From Nocardia aurea (lineage in GTDB: Bacteria; Actinomycetota; Actinomycetes; Mycobacteriales; Mycobacteriaceae): a stretch of DNA of 64,000 nucleotides. Shown here piece after piece: positions 16,269 through 25,522 of the stretch (position 1 is the stretch's first letter; the number at the start of each line of letters is the position of its first letter). Position numbers and translations under genes: made by a program. Under the pieces are notes generated by a model. That model was given only the letters and a program-made list of their open reading frames with translations. It had not been told where the DNA came from and did not search any database. Where the stretch lies: assembly GCF_003123685.1 (NCBI RefSeq), contig NZ_QCYJ01000130.1:62001-126000 (forward strand), given 5' to 3'.

Positions 16269-17723
16269 TCAGCTCAGGGCGATGTACTTGGTCGAGAGGT
16301 ATTCCTCGATCCCCTCGATCCCGCCCTCGCGGCCGAAACCGGACGCCTTGACCCCGCCGAACGGGGCCGCCGGATCGGAGATCACACCGCGGTTCACCCC
16401 GACCATGCCGGATTCCAGGCCCTCCGCGATTCGCAGCGCACGGTCCAGATCACGCGTGTAGACGTAGCTGACCAGGCCGTACTCGGTGTCGTTCGCGGCG
16501 GCGAGCCCCTGCTCCTCGGTGTCGAAGCCGACGATGGGGGCCACCGGTCCGAACACTTCCTCGGTCAGGATCCGCGCGTGCGGCGGCACGTCGGTGAGGA
16601 TCGTGGCCGGGTAGAACCAGCCGGGACCACCGGGCGCCTTGCCACCCAGACGCACCTGGGCGCCCGCCGCGACCGCGTCGTCGACCAATTCGGCGACGGT
16701 GTTGAGCTGGTCCTCGTTGATGAGCGGACCGAGTGTGGTGCCCGCTTCGGCGCCCGGTCCGATCGAGACCGAACTCGCCATGGCCTCGGCGAATTTGGTC
16801 GTGAACTCCTCCAGCACGCCGTTCTGCACGTGGAAGCGGTTCGCCGCGGTGCACGCCTCGCCGCCGTTGCGCAGTTTCGCCAGCATCGCGCCCTGGACCG
16901 CGGCGTCGACATCGGCGTCGTCGAAGACGACGAAGGGCGCGTTGCCGCCGAGTTCCATGGAGGTGCGCAGCAGGCCGTGCGCCGAGGCCTCGATGAGCTT
17001 CTTACCGACTTCCGTCGACCCGGTGAAGGTCAGTTTGCGCAGGCGCGGATCGGTGAGCAGCGGGCCGGTGACGGCCCCCGAACGTGAGGTCGTGATCACC
17101 GAGAGCACTCCGTCGGGCAGACCCGCCTCGCTGCACAGCTGCGCGAGCAGCAGCATGGTCAGCGGGGTCTCCGAGGCGGGTTTGACGATCATCGTGCAGC
17201 CCGCGGCCAGCGCGGGACCGATCTTGCGGGTGCCCATGGCCAGCGGGAAGTTCCACGGGGTGATCGCCAGACACGGCCCGACCGGCTGCTTGTGCACGAC
17301 GATGCGCCCGGTGCCCGACGGCGCGTGCAGATAGCGACCGTGCACCCGGACCGCCTCTTCGGCGAACCAGCGGAAGAATTCGGCGCCGTAGCGGACCTCG
17401 TTGCGGCTCTCCGGCAGCGCCTTCCCCATTTCGAGGGTCATCAGCAGCGCGAATTCCTCGGCACGCGCGGTGATGCGATCGAAAACGGTGCGCAGGATCT
17501 CGCCGCGCTCGCGCGACGGGGTCGCGGCCCAGTCGGCCTGCACGGCGGCGGCCGCGTCGAGTGCGCGCACCGCGTCCTCGGGCGTGGCGTCGGCGACCCG
17601 GGTCAGCACCTCACCGGTGGCCGGGTTGTGCACGGGAAAGGTGCCGCCGCCGGTTGCCTCGACGGGACCACCGATCCACAGGGAGGTCGGTACGGATTGG
17701 AGAAGTTCACTTTCGGACGCCAT
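16269..17723 (-). CDS. gabD: NAD(P)-dependent aldehyde dehydrogenase, succinate-semialdehyde dehydrogenase type
   Basis: The 484-residue ALDH-superfamily enzyme probably oxidises succinate semialdehyde to succinate, feeding the TCA cycle. It shows the ITPWNFPLAM cofactor motif, a TFTGSTEVGKKL loop, the glutamate motif MELGGNAPFVVFDDADVD and the catalytic cysteine in NGGEACTAANR. NPATGEVLTRVADA near the N-terminus is common to GabD/SSADH enzymes. Substrate assignment comes from overall resemblance and is less sure than the family. It is divergent from pgi across a 154-bp gap. Confidence 0.85.
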   Translation of the reverse strand: MASESELLQSVPTSLWIGGPVEATGGGTFPVHNPATGEVLTRVADATPEDAVRALDAAAAVQADWAATPSRERGEILRTVFDRITARAEEFALLMTLEMGKALPESRNEVRYGAEFFRWFAEEAVRVHGRYLHAPSGTGRIVVHKQPVGPCLAITPWNFPLAMGTRKIGPALAAGCTMIVKPASETPLTMLLLAQLCSEAGLPDGVLSVITTSRSGAVTGPLLTDPRLRKLTFTGSTEVGKKLIEASAHGLLRTSMELGGNAPFVVFDDADVDAAVQGAMLAKLRNGGEACTAANRFHVQNGVLEEFTTKFAEAMASSVSIGPGAEAGTTLGPLINEDQLNTVAELVDDAVAAGAQVRLGGKAPGGPGWFYPATILTDVPPHARILTEEVFGPVAPIVGFDTEEQGLAAANDTEYGLVSYVYTRDLDRALRIAEGLESGMVGVNRGVISDPAAPFGGVKASGFGREGGIEGIEEYLSTKYIALS

Positions 17724-17877
17724 GCCGTCAGCCTAGTTGGGTACGCCCGTGCCGAGTTCGTTTCCTCCCCGCTCATGCCGGGAGACCGATAAGTCCGCTT
17801 CGTCGGCCCGGCGCCCGCGGCCGGATTCGGCGGTGTCGGGAGCGCGGGGCGGCGATGCTGCTTGTAGCCTCGGTGAG

Positions 17878-19515
17878 GTGAGCAGTGACATCACCGCGTC
17901 GGCAGCATGGCGGAAGCTGCGCGACCATTTCGGCGGTATCTCCGAACTACATCTGCGGGATATCTTCGACGTGGATCCGGCGCGGGGACGCGAGCTGACG
18001 GTCCGGGTCGGTGACCTGTACATCGACATCAGCAAGCATCGCGTCACGCGGGAAACCCTGCACCTGCTGGTCGAATTGGCGCGCGAGGCCGGGGTTCCCG
18101 ACCACCGTGACGCGATGTTCGCGGGCGCGCACATCAACACCTCGGAGGACCGCGCGGTCGGGCATGTCGCGCTACGCCTGCCCGAAGGCGAGTCGATGGA
18201 GATCGACGGCGCCGACGCGGGCACCCAGGTGCACGAGGTACTGGCGCGGATGGGCGAATTCACCGACCGGCTGCGCTCGGGCCGGTGGCGCGGAGCCACC
18301 GGGGAACGTATCGCCACCGTCGTCAATATCGGTATCGGCGGGTCCGATCTCGGACCGGTCATGGTGCACCAGGCATTGCGGCACTACGCCGACGCCGGTA
18401 TCGGCGCGCGTTTCGTGTCCAACGTCGACCCGACCGACCTGGTCGCGAAACTCGACGGACTCGACCCGGCGACCACGCTGTTCATCGTCGCGTCCAAGAC
18501 CTTCTCGACGCTGGAGACCCTGACCAACGCGACCGCCGCGCGCCGCTGGCTGGTCGCCGCGCTCGGCGAGGACGCCGTCGCGAAACATTTCGTCGCGGTC
18601 TCCACCCATGCCGGACGCGTCGCCGAATTCGGCATCGACACCGCCAATATGTTCGGTTTCTGGGACTGGGTCGGCGGGCGCTACTCGGTGGATTCGGCCA
18701 TCGGACTGTCGGTGATGGCCACCATCGGCAAAGAGCGTTTCGGTGAGTTCCTCGCCGGAATGCACGCCGTGGACACCCACTTCGTGAACGAACCGCTGGA
18801 ATCGAACGCGCCGGTCCTGCTCGGCATGCTCGGGGTCTGGTACTCGAACTTCTTCGGCGCGGAATCCAGGGCGGTGCTGCCCTATTCGAACGACCTGTCG
18901 CGCTTCCCCGCCTACCTCCAGCAGCTCACCATGGAATCCAACGGCAAATCGGTGCGCGCCGACGGCACCCCGGTGAGCACCTCGACCGGTGAGATCTTCT
19001 GGGGCGAACCGGGAACCAACGGCCAGCACGCCTTCTACCAGCTGCTACACCAGGGCACCCGACTGATTCCGGCCGATTTCCTCGGATTCGCCCAGCCCAC
19101 CGACGATCTGCCCACGATCGACGGCACCGGCAGCATGCACGACATCCTGATGAGCAATCTGTTCGCCCAGACCAAGGTGCTCGCCTTCGGCAAGACCGCG
19201 GACGAGATCGCCGCCGAGGGAACCGATCCCGAGGTCGTGCCGCACAAGGTGATGCCGGGCAACCGTCCGTCGACCACGATCCTCGCCCCGCGGCTCACCC
19301 CGTCGGTGGTCGGCCAGCTCATCGCGCTCTACGAACACCAGGTCTTCGTCGAGGGCACCATCTGGGGCGTCGACAGTTTCGACCAGTGGGGCGTCGAACT
19401 CGGCAAACAGCAGGCCCTGGAATTGGCGCCGCTGCTCACCTCCGCCGAAGATCCGACCCCCCAGGGCGATTCCTCCACCGACGAACTCATTCGCTGGTAT
19501 CGCGGGAACCGCTAG
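17878..19515 (+). CDS. pgi: Glucose-6-phosphate isomerase
   Basis: Interconverts glucose-6-phosphate and fructose-6-phosphate. From GTG 17878 the product is 545 residues, the normal length. An upstream extension of the frame to 17737 is not family-like and was rejected. Signatures are NIGIGGSDLGPVM, SKTFSTLETLTNA, WDWVGGRYSVDSAIGLS and the catalytic region GEPGTNGQHAFYQLLHQGT. The C-terminus reads FDQWGVELGKQQA. It is the orthologue of Rv0946c. Its stop shares a CTAG tetranucleotide with the stop of the convergent K+ channel gene. Confidence 0.97.
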   Translation: MSSDITASAAWRKLRDHFGGISELHLRDIFDVDPARGRELTVRVGDLYIDISKHRVTRETLHLLVELAREAGVPDHRDAMFAGAHINTSEDRAVGHVALRLPEGESMEIDGADAGTQVHEVLARMGEFTDRLRSGRWRGATGERIATVVNIGIGGSDLGPVMVHQALRHYADAGIGARFVSNVDPTDLVAKLDGLDPATTLFIVASKTFSTLETLTNATAARRWLVAALGEDAVAKHFVAVSTHAGRVAEFGIDTANMFGFWDWVGGRYSVDSAIGLSVMATIGKERFGEFLAGMHAVDTHFVNEPLESNAPVLLGMLGVWYSNFFGAESRAVLPYSNDLSRFPAYLQQLTMESNGKSVRADGTPVSTSTGEIFWGEPGTNGQHAFYQLLHQGTRLIPADFLGFAQPTDDLPTIDGTGSMHDILMSNLFAQTKVLAFGKTADEIAAEGTDPEVVPHKVMPGNRPSTTILAPRLTPSVVGQLIALYEHQVFVEGTIWGVDSFDQWGVELGKQQALELAPLLTSAEDPTPQGDSSTDELIRWYRGNR

Positions 19516-20078
19516 CCCTCGCCGGAAGGCATGTCGCCGTCGCGGGTATTTTGTCCCGCGGCGGTTTCGAGGCGGCGGGTGATGCCGGAACTGGTGATGG
19601 CGAGCAGCGTGCCGATGACGATCAGGTCGAAGACGATCTGGATCATGGTGGCGATGCGAGCGGCCTGACCGGTGGCGTGGATATCGCCGAAGCCCACGGT
19701 CCCGAGGGTGACGATCGTGTAATACAGCGCATCGGTGCGAGTGACGATTCCGTCGAACTGACCCGGATAGTGCACCGCGAGCCGGTAGTAGTACAGCGCG
19801 AAGAACATCGCGACCACGCACAACAGCAACAGGATTCCGTCGACGCGTCCGCCGGTCGCCGGAGGCTCCTCCAGATAGCGGAGCACGTGACGCCACGTCA
19901 CCCAGACCAGTCCGGCGATACCGGCGAGGAACGCGGACAGCCCGGCCACCTTGCCCGCCCAATCACTTCCCAGATCCCAGTCCAGGGGGATGCCATAGAA
20001 GATCAACAGGGCGAACACCACGCTGAGGATCCGACGTAGAGCATGTCGGCGGGACGAGATCTCGCGGGACTGCTTCAT
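19512..20078 (-). CDS. Two-pore-helix type potassium channel
   Basis: The 188-residue protein (ATG 20078 chosen because the preceding frame is unconserved) is a small ion channel. Two N-terminal hydrophobic helices (~15-60) and a later helix (GILLLLCVVAMFFALYYYRL) precede a pore loop with the selectivity filter TVGFGD, then a last helix IATMIQIVFDLIVIGTLLAI. No RCK/TrkA-N domain follows, so it resembles a minimal Ion_trans_2 channel. Its stop codon overlaps the pgi stop within CTAG. Regulation is unknown. Confidence 0.88.
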   Translation of the reverse strand: MKQSREISSRRHALRRILSVVFALLIFYGIPLDWDLGSDWAGKVAGLSAFLAGIAGLVWVTWRHVLRYLEEPPATGGRVDGILLLLCVVAMFFALYYYRLAVHYPGQFDGIVTRTDALYYTIVTLGTVGFGDIHATGQAARIATMIQIVFDLIVIGTLLAITSSGITRRLETAAGQNTRDGDMPSGEG

Positions 20079-20157
20079 TCCTCCATGATCGGCCGACCGA
20101 ACCACCAGACCCCTCCGCACGCGCCGGTGAATATCGGGCAACCCATGTCGACACGCG

Positions 20158-20835
20158 CTAGCGCACCACCGCGTGATACCCGCCTTGCCTTTCGCGCAGC
20201 ACCAGATCGGCCCGCGATCTCGTGCGCGCGATCAGATCGGCGTTGCGCAGATCGCTGTCGCGGACCTTGGCGCGCGCGGCGTCGGCGGTCCGCCCGCCCC
20301 GCAGATGCCTGCGCAACAACCGACGCTCGAGTACGTCGCGGTCGGCGTCCAGGTACCACCGCTCGTCGAGCAGATCGCGCACCCCCGACCACGCGCCGTC
20401 ACACAGCAGATAGTTGCCCTCGGTGATGACGACGCGCTGCCGGGTGAACACGACACCCGCCGGAGTCGGTTCCTCGATCCGCCGGTCGAACGTCGGCCAC
20501 GGCACCGGTTCCCCGATCGGGGCATGGCGCAATCGACCCAGATTCTCGACATATCCCGCGGCGTCGAAGGTGTCCGGTTCGCCCTTGCGCGCCAGATCCC
20601 CCCGCACCCGCAGTTCCGCGTTGGACAGGTGATACCCGTCCATCGGCGCGATCTCCGCGATCCGCACACCGTGCGCCGACCCGAATGCCTCACGCAGAGC
20701 GTCCGCCAAGGTCGATTTCCCGGCCCCCGGCGGCCCCGCGATACCGATGATGTACCGGCTGTCGCGACCGGACACCCCCTCGAGTACCCGCCGCACCACC
20801 CGATCCAGCGGCACTACGCGTTCGTCTCCGCTCAC
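20158..20835 (-). CDS. P-loop nucleoside/nucleotide kinase-like protein (uridine kinase/pantothenate kinase superfamily)
   Basis: This 225-residue kinase has Walker A GIAGPPGAGKSTLADAL near residues 30-46, the motif PMDGYHLSNAELRVRG, a PTFDRRIEEPTP loop and VVITEGNYLLCDGAWSGV. All are typical of the YggC/FrcK-like branch of the phosphoribulokinase/uridine kinase superfamily. The true substrate in this branch is generally unknown (sugar, nucleoside or pantothenate analogue). It starts at GTG 20835 and lies downstream of the aidB-like gene with a 62-bp gap on the same strand. Confidence 0.8.
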   Translation of the reverse strand: MSGDERVVPLDRVVRRVLEGVSGRDSRYIIGIAGPPGAGKSTLADALREAFGSAHGVRIAEIAPMDGYHLSNAELRVRGDLARKGEPDTFDAAGYVENLGRLRHAPIGEPVPWPTFDRRIEEPTPAGVVFTRQRVVITEGNYLLCDGAWSGVRDLLDERWYLDADRDVLERRLLRRHLRGGRTADAARAKVRDSDLRNADLIARTRSRADLVLRERQGGYHAVVR

Positions 20836-20897
20836 CTGTCGACCCTACCGGCGCAAGTATTCTCTGGCGGGCGCGCGGAACTCGACCGACGGTCGGA

Positions 20898-22520
20898 TCA
20901 GGCGACGAACGCCCGTTCGATGATCGAGCCGGTGTCGACGCCGGTGGGCAGGGTGCCGAAGGCGATGCCCCAGTCGTTGCCGAGGCGGGTCGCGCAGAAG
21001 GCGTCGGCGACGGCGGGGTGGCCGTGGCGAACCAGTTGCGCGCCCTGGAGGACCAGTGCCATCAGTTCGACGACGCGGCGGGCGCGGTATTCGATATCGC
21101 CGAGATCGGACAGTTCCTTGCCGACCTCGGCGATGGCGTCGTCCAGGCGGGGGTCGGCGCCCTTGGCGAGGGTCACCTCGGCGAAGAACGCTTCCACCGT
21201 CTCCGGCTGACGTCCCATGGCGCGCAACGCGTCCAGGGCCGCGACGTTGCCCGATCCTTCCCAGATCGACATGAGCGGCGCTTCCCGGTACAGCCGTGGC
21301 ATACCGGATTCCTCGGCATAGCCGTTGCCGCCGAAGCATTCCAGCGCTTCCGCCGCGTGCGAGGGCGCGCGTTTGCAGACCCAGTACTTGGTGACGGCCA
21401 GCGCGATCCGGCGCAGCGCCGCTTCGGCGGGATCGGTGCCCGCGCGGTCGGTGGCACCGGCCAGACGCATCATGACGGTGGTCGCGGCGTCGGATTCGAC
21501 CACCAGGTCGGCCAGCACATTGCGCATGGCGGGCTGGTCGATCAGCTTGGCGCCGAAGGCTTCCCGGTGCCTGGCGTGATGCACGGCGAACACCGCGCCC
21601 GCGCGCATTCCGGTCGCCGACCCGATCACACAGTCGAGCCTGGTCATGTTCACCATCTCGATGATGGTCTTCACGCCCGCGCCCTCGGCGCCGACCAGCC
21701 GGCCGGTCGCGTTCTCGTATTCGATCTCCGACGACGCGTTCGACTTGTTGCCGAGTTTGTCCTTGAGCCGCTGGATGCGAATGGGATTGCGGGTGCCGTC
21801 GGGCAGCACCCTCGGCAGCAGGAAGCACGACAGTCCGCCGGGAGCCTGCGCGAGGGTGAGGAACATGTCCGACATGGGCGCTGAAGTGAACCATTTGTGC
21901 CCGACCAGGCGATAGGCGCCGTCGGGTTGCGGGGTGGCGGTGGTGGTGTTGGCCCGCACGTCGGAGCCGCCCTGTTTCTCGGTCATCGACATGCCCGCGA
22001 TCAGGCCGGCCTTGCCGGAGGGTTCGCGCAGTCCGAAGTCGTAGACGCGGCTGCCGAGCAGCGGTTCGTAGGCGGCGGCGAGCTGCGGATTGTGCCGCAG
22101 TGCGGGCACGACGGCGTAGGTCATCGAGATCGGGCACATGTGGCCCGCGTCCGCGACGCCCCAGGTGAAGAATTTCGCGGCGCGCGCGGTGTGGGCGCCC
22201 GCTCGCTCGTCCAGCCACGGCGAGCCGTGCAGGCCGTGGGTGACTGCGACATTCATCAACTCGTGCCAGTACGGATGGAATTCGACCTCGTCGACGCGGT
22301 TTCCGTAGCGATCGTGGGTGTGCAGCACCGGCGGATACTCGTTGGCGAGCCGACCCCATTCCTGGGCCTCGAAACCGCCCGCGAGAGCGCCGAGTTCGCG
22401 CACTTCGGCTTCGGCCCAGCCCGCGCCCTCGCGGTGCAGACCCTCGATCAGGGCCGGATTGCGCGAGACGTCGAACGGGACGATATTCGGAACCTGGTTG
22501 AAGACTTCGTGTGTCGGCAT
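20898..22520 (-). CDS. AidB-type acyl-CoA dehydrogenase family flavoprotein
   Basis: The 540-residue flavoprotein has N-terminal domain PTHEVFNQVPNIVPFDVSRN, typical of AidB-like proteins. The acyl-CoA dehydrogenase core contains GMSMTEKQGGSDVRANTT, YRLVGHKWFTSAPMSD, RLKDKLGNKSNASSEIEYENA and the late motif ALECFGGNGYAEESGMPRLYREAPLMSIWEGSGN. AidB proteins bind DNA and are linked to the alkylation response in E. coli; the enzymatic substrate is unsettled. It lies 3 bp downstream of a TetR regulator and so is in one operon with it. A second long frame on the same strand (20845-22527) is a shadow. Confidence 0.9.
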   Translation of the reverse strand: MPTHEVFNQVPNIVPFDVSRNPALIEGLHREGAGWAEAEVRELGALAGGFEAQEWGRLANEYPPVLHTHDRYGNRVDEVEFHPYWHELMNVAVTHGLHGSPWLDERAGAHTARAAKFFTWGVADAGHMCPISMTYAVVPALRHNPQLAAAYEPLLGSRVYDFGLREPSGKAGLIAGMSMTEKQGGSDVRANTTTATPQPDGAYRLVGHKWFTSAPMSDMFLTLAQAPGGLSCFLLPRVLPDGTRNPIRIQRLKDKLGNKSNASSEIEYENATGRLVGAEGAGVKTIIEMVNMTRLDCVIGSATGMRAGAVFAVHHARHREAFGAKLIDQPAMRNVLADLVVESDAATTVMMRLAGATDRAGTDPAEAALRRIALAVTKYWVCKRAPSHAAEALECFGGNGYAEESGMPRLYREAPLMSIWEGSGNVAALDALRAMGRQPETVEAFFAEVTLAKGADPRLDDAIAEVGKELSDLGDIEYRARRVVELMALVLQGAQLVRHGHPAVADAFCATRLGNDWGIAFGTLPTGVDTGSIIERAFVA

Positions 22521-22523
22521 CGG

Positions 22524-23144
22524 TCACTCCTGTTTCTGCGGTGCCGCGTCCTCGCGCACACCGAGTGCTCGCACCGCGAAGGAAACGAGTTCGGGGACAA
22601 CGGTTTCGCCGTGCGGTGCGGCGGCGAGCGGACCGACGAGCACTTCGCCGATCGCCCCGACCAGGGCCGCGGCGCTGGTCCGTGGATCCTGGGCGGACAG
22701 TTCACCGCGCGCCACCCCCTCGGCCACGGCCGATTCGAAGGCCTCGGCGAAGGCGTGGCGGAAACGCAGCCGCTCGGTGTCGACGGCCGGGTCGACCGGT
22801 TCGGCGAGCAGCACGTAGGCGAGTTTCGGATTCTTCAGCGCGCGGCCCGCGAAGGTCTCCACGGCCGCGGTGACCCGCTCCACGGCGCTGCCCGACGCCG
22901 CCGCCGCGGAGACCGCGGCCACCTCGCGCGCGACCACGGTCCGGAAGACGGCGGTGACGAGTGCGGCTTTGCCGTCGTAGTGCTTGTAGACGGTGCCCGT
23001 CGCCACTCCGGCCTCGGCCGCGACCGAGGCCATGGACAGTCCGGCGAAACCCGACCGCGACAGCACACGGGCCGCCGCCTGCACGATCAGCGCGCCCTGA
23101 GCGTCCAATCGGGCCTGCACCGCGGGGGTTCTCCGGTAGACCAC
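22524..23144 (-). CDS. TetR family transcriptional regulator (aidB operon)
   Basis: From GTG 23144 the product is 206 residues. The N-terminal helix-turn-helix reads LIVQAAARVLSRSGFAGLSM followed by AEAGVATGTVYKHYDGKAAL, the standard TetR pattern. The C-terminal ligand domain is not assignable. A perfect 10-7-10 inverted repeat begins 3 bp upstream of its start codon, in the gap to the divergent crotonase gene. It probably represses itself, the downstream aidB-like gene (3-bp spacing) and perhaps the divergent genes. A fatty acyl-CoA type ligand is a guess from the neighbours. Confidence 0.9.
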   Translation of the reverse strand: MVYRRTPAVQARLDAQGALIVQAAARVLSRSGFAGLSMASVAAEAGVATGTVYKHYDGKAALVTAVFRTVVAREVAAVSAAAASGSAVERVTAAVETFAGRALKNPKLAYVLLAEPVDPAVDTERLRFRHAFAEAFESAVAEGVARGELSAQDPRTSAAALVGAIGEVLVGPLAAAPHGETVVPELVSFAVRALGVREDAAPQKQE

Positions 23145-23146
23145 GC

Positions 23147-23173
23147 AAGAAGTGAAGCACAAATTCACTTCTT
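23147..23173. promoter_or_regulatory. TetR operator candidate, perfect 10-7-10 inverted repeat
   Basis: Left arm AAGAAGTGAA (23147-23156), spacer GCACAAA, right arm TTCACTTCTT (23164-23173). It touches the TetR start and lies about 114 bp from the divergent crotonase start. Confidence 0.8.
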
Positions 23174-23286
23174 CACACAAGCGGCCGAAGGTCGTAAGGT
23201 CGAGACCGTGACCTGCGCGGTCACCTTCGGAAATCCGGGTCGGCACCCGCCGACAGCTATCGGCCCAGCGGCAGCGAGGAGCGGAC

Positions 23287-24048
23287 ATGTCCGTGCGAGT
23301 CGAACGATCCGGCGCGGTCACCACGGTGATCCTGTATCGCCCCGAGGCGCGCAACGCCGTCGACGGGCCGACGGCCGCCGCGCTGGCCGACGCGTTCCGC
23401 GCGTTCGACGCCGACCCGGACGCGGCGGTGGCGGTGCTCTGGGGCGAGGGCGGCACCTTCTGCGCGGGAGCCGACCTGAAAGCGCTCGGCACCGAACGCT
23501 CGAATCAGGTGAGCGAGGACGGGGACGGGCCGATGGGCCCCACCCGGATGACCCTGTCGAAACCGGTCGTCGCGGCCGTCTCCGGATACGCGGTGGCGGG
23601 CGGACTGGAACTCGCGCTGTGGTGTGACCTGCGGGTCGCCGAACAGGACAGCACCTTCGGCGTCTTCTGCCGACGCTGGGGAGTGCCGCTCATCGACGGC
23701 GGCACCGTCCGGTTGCCCCGCATCATCGGCCACGGCCGCGCCATGGATCTGATCCTCACCGGCCGGGCGGTCGGGGCCCCCGAGGCATTGCAGATGGGAC
23801 TGGTCGATCGCGTTGTGCCGAACGGGGATTCACGCCGCGCCGCCGAAGAACTCGCCGCCCAGCTCGCCACGCTGCCCCAGACCTGTCTGCGTTCGGACCG
23901 CATGTCGCTGCTGGAACAGGACGGTATGGACGAATCGGCGGCCATGAGAAACGAACTGCGCCACGGCATCACCGCGCTGACCGACGGCGCGCTGGAGGGA
24001 GCCCAGCGTTTCGCGGCGGGCGCGGGCCGTCACGGCGCACAGCACTGA
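23287..24048 (+). CDS. Enoyl-CoA hydratase/isomerase (crotonase) family protein
   Basis: The 253-residue crotonase-fold enzyme probably hydrates or isomerises an enoyl-CoA in fatty acid oxidation. It shows GGTFCAGADLKALG, the oxyanion-hole strand, AAVSGYAVAGGLELALWCDLRVAEQ and the second-site region FCRRWGVPLIDGGTVRLPRIIG. The Gly-Gly oxyanion pair is present. In the second site Asp replaces the usual catalytic Glu around LIDGGT, as in several EchA-type proteins, so the exact reaction is open. AGGAG lies 7 nt upstream of the ATG. It is divergent from the TetR-aidB operon with the operator between. Confidence 0.9.
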   Translation: MSVRVERSGAVTTVILYRPEARNAVDGPTAAALADAFRAFDADPDAAVAVLWGEGGTFCAGADLKALGTERSNQVSEDGDGPMGPTRMTLSKPVVAAVSGYAVAGGLELALWCDLRVAEQDSTFGVFCRRWGVPLIDGGTVRLPRIIGHGRAMDLILTGRAVGAPEALQMGLVDRVVPNGDSRRAAEELAAQLATLPQTCLRSDRMSLLEQDGMDESAAMRNELRHGITALTDGALEGAQRFAAGAGRHGAQH

Positions 24049-24053
24049 ACTCG

Positions 24054-25496
24054 ATGAGCCGCGACAGGAGACCCTCCGCGCAACACCCCGACCGGTTGAC
24101 GGTGGTCGACGAGATCTTCCTGCGGACCCACCGCGACCTCGGCACCCCCATCGCCCTCCAGGGGCTCTGGCGCACCGCCGACCACGTCGACCGCGCGTCG
24201 CTGGAGGCGGTGCATTCGGCGCTGCGGTCGGGTCCGCTGGGCCGCAGGGTGATTCGACCGGCGGTGCCGGGCGCGCGCAGACGCTGGCAGCCGACCGTAC
24301 GCGCCCACACCTTCGACTACGACGAACGACCGATACCGATCTCGGCGCTGTTCGACTGGGCCGATCGCCTGGGATACGACCTCGATCCGGAATTCGGCCC
24401 CGGCTGGCGGCTCGCGGCGACGCGGCTCGACGACGGTGGTTCGCTGGTATCCCTGACCTGCTCGCACGCCCTCGCCGACGGGCGCGCCCTGGTCATCGCA
24501 GCCGATCGGGCGATCGGCAGCGCCATGCGGACCGGGATGGAAGCGACGGTCGGCGCGCGGCCGGAACGACCGGGCGGGACCCCCGATGAGAGCTTCGGCG
24601 ACGCCGGTATTCACGGCTCGAGTACGGCGCGGGCCGATTCGTCCCGGGACCGGCACACGGATCCGGTAGGAGAACGAGAATTCGATCCGGTCCGCAAGGC
24701 CCGGCCGTATCCGGAGCGGGATTCGGACTGGTCCGACGCGATGCGGCAGTGGCGGATCGTGCTGGGCGGCACAGCGCGAGCATTACGCGGTGGCGGCGCC
24801 CGCACCGCGAAGAGGACGGTCGAACCTCTCCCCGAAAAGGGTCCGGGGCGAGCCGCCATCACCTGCGGCGCGGTCGTGCAATGCCCGACGACCGAATGGG
24901 AGGCCGCCGCCCGATCCCGTGGCGGCACCGGGAACAGCCTGTTCATCTGGCTGGTCGCGAACATCCTGTGGGCGAGCGGTTTTCCCGGGGACACGATCGA
25001 GGCCAGTCTCCCCGTCGACACCAGAGACGAACCCCGCGTCGACAACGATCTCGCCATGACGCAGATCGCCGTCACCCGCGACGACGATCCGGCCCGCATC
25101 CGCGAAAAGTCTCGTGCCGCCTACGAATACCGCATGACCGCACCCTCCGGCATGCCGGAGGAGATTCTCCAGGTGATCCCGGACCGACTGGCCCACAAAC
25201 TGTCCGCGGGCGCGGGCGAACGCGACATCCTGTGCTCCAACATCGGCCCGCTACCCGATTCCCTGCTGACACTCGGCCCGCACCGCTGCATCGGTGTCGC
25301 GGCGCGGGCCATCCATCCCGGACTGAGCGCGAATCGCGTGCCGCGCACGAAACTCTCGGGCTACCTGTGCACCATCGGCGGCGACGTAGTCCTGTCCCTG
25401 GTCAGCCTCGACCCGGTGGGTATCCCCTCGGCGGCGGTCCTACGCGAACTGCTGGAAAAGGTGGGCGGTCCGCTGCTGCCGTTCACCACATGGTGA
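24054..25496 (+). CDS. CoA-dependent acyltransferase / condensation-domain-like protein
   Basis: The 480-residue protein has the acyltransferase motif SHALADGRAL near residue 142-151, that is HxxxDG with HALADG, as in PapA, WS/DGAT and NRPS condensation-type folds. The C-terminal half contains SLPVDTRDEPRVDNDLAMTQIAV, typical of the DFGWG-side domain of these enzymes, and SNIGPLPDSLLTLG. A long polar insertion (~165-230) separates the halves. Its substrate is unknown; a lipid or polyketide ester role is inference. It begins 5 bp after the crotonase stop and forms one operon with it. Confidence 0.75.
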   Translation: MSRDRRPSAQHPDRLTVVDEIFLRTHRDLGTPIALQGLWRTADHVDRASLEAVHSALRSGPLGRRVIRPAVPGARRRWQPTVRAHTFDYDERPIPISALFDWADRLGYDLDPEFGPGWRLAATRLDDGGSLVSLTCSHALADGRALVIAADRAIGSAMRTGMEATVGARPERPGGTPDESFGDAGIHGSSTARADSSRDRHTDPVGEREFDPVRKARPYPERDSDWSDAMRQWRIVLGGTARALRGGGARTAKRTVEPLPEKGPGRAAITCGAVVQCPTTEWEAAARSRGGTGNSLFIWLVANILWASGFPGDTIEASLPVDTRDEPRVDNDLAMTQIAVTRDDDPARIREKSRAAYEYRMTAPSGMPEEILQVIPDRLAHKLSAGAGERDILCSNIGPLPDSLLTLGPHRCIGVAARAIHPGLSANRVPRTKLSGYLCTIGGDVVLSLVSLDPVGIPSAAVLRELLEKVGGPLLPFTTW

Positions 25497-25522
25497 GTTC
25501 CCGAACCCGCTCGGCGTGATGT

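Noticed and set aside
17737..17877. 47-codon N-terminal extension of pgi
   Set aside because: Ser/Arg-rich and unlike any Pgi; GTG 17878 gives the normal family N-terminus and length.
20845..22527. 560-codon minus-strand frame overlapping the aidB-like gene
   Set aside because: Arg/Pro/Gly-rich shadow of the AidB-like coding sequence, which has full acyl-CoA dehydrogenase motifs in the other frame.
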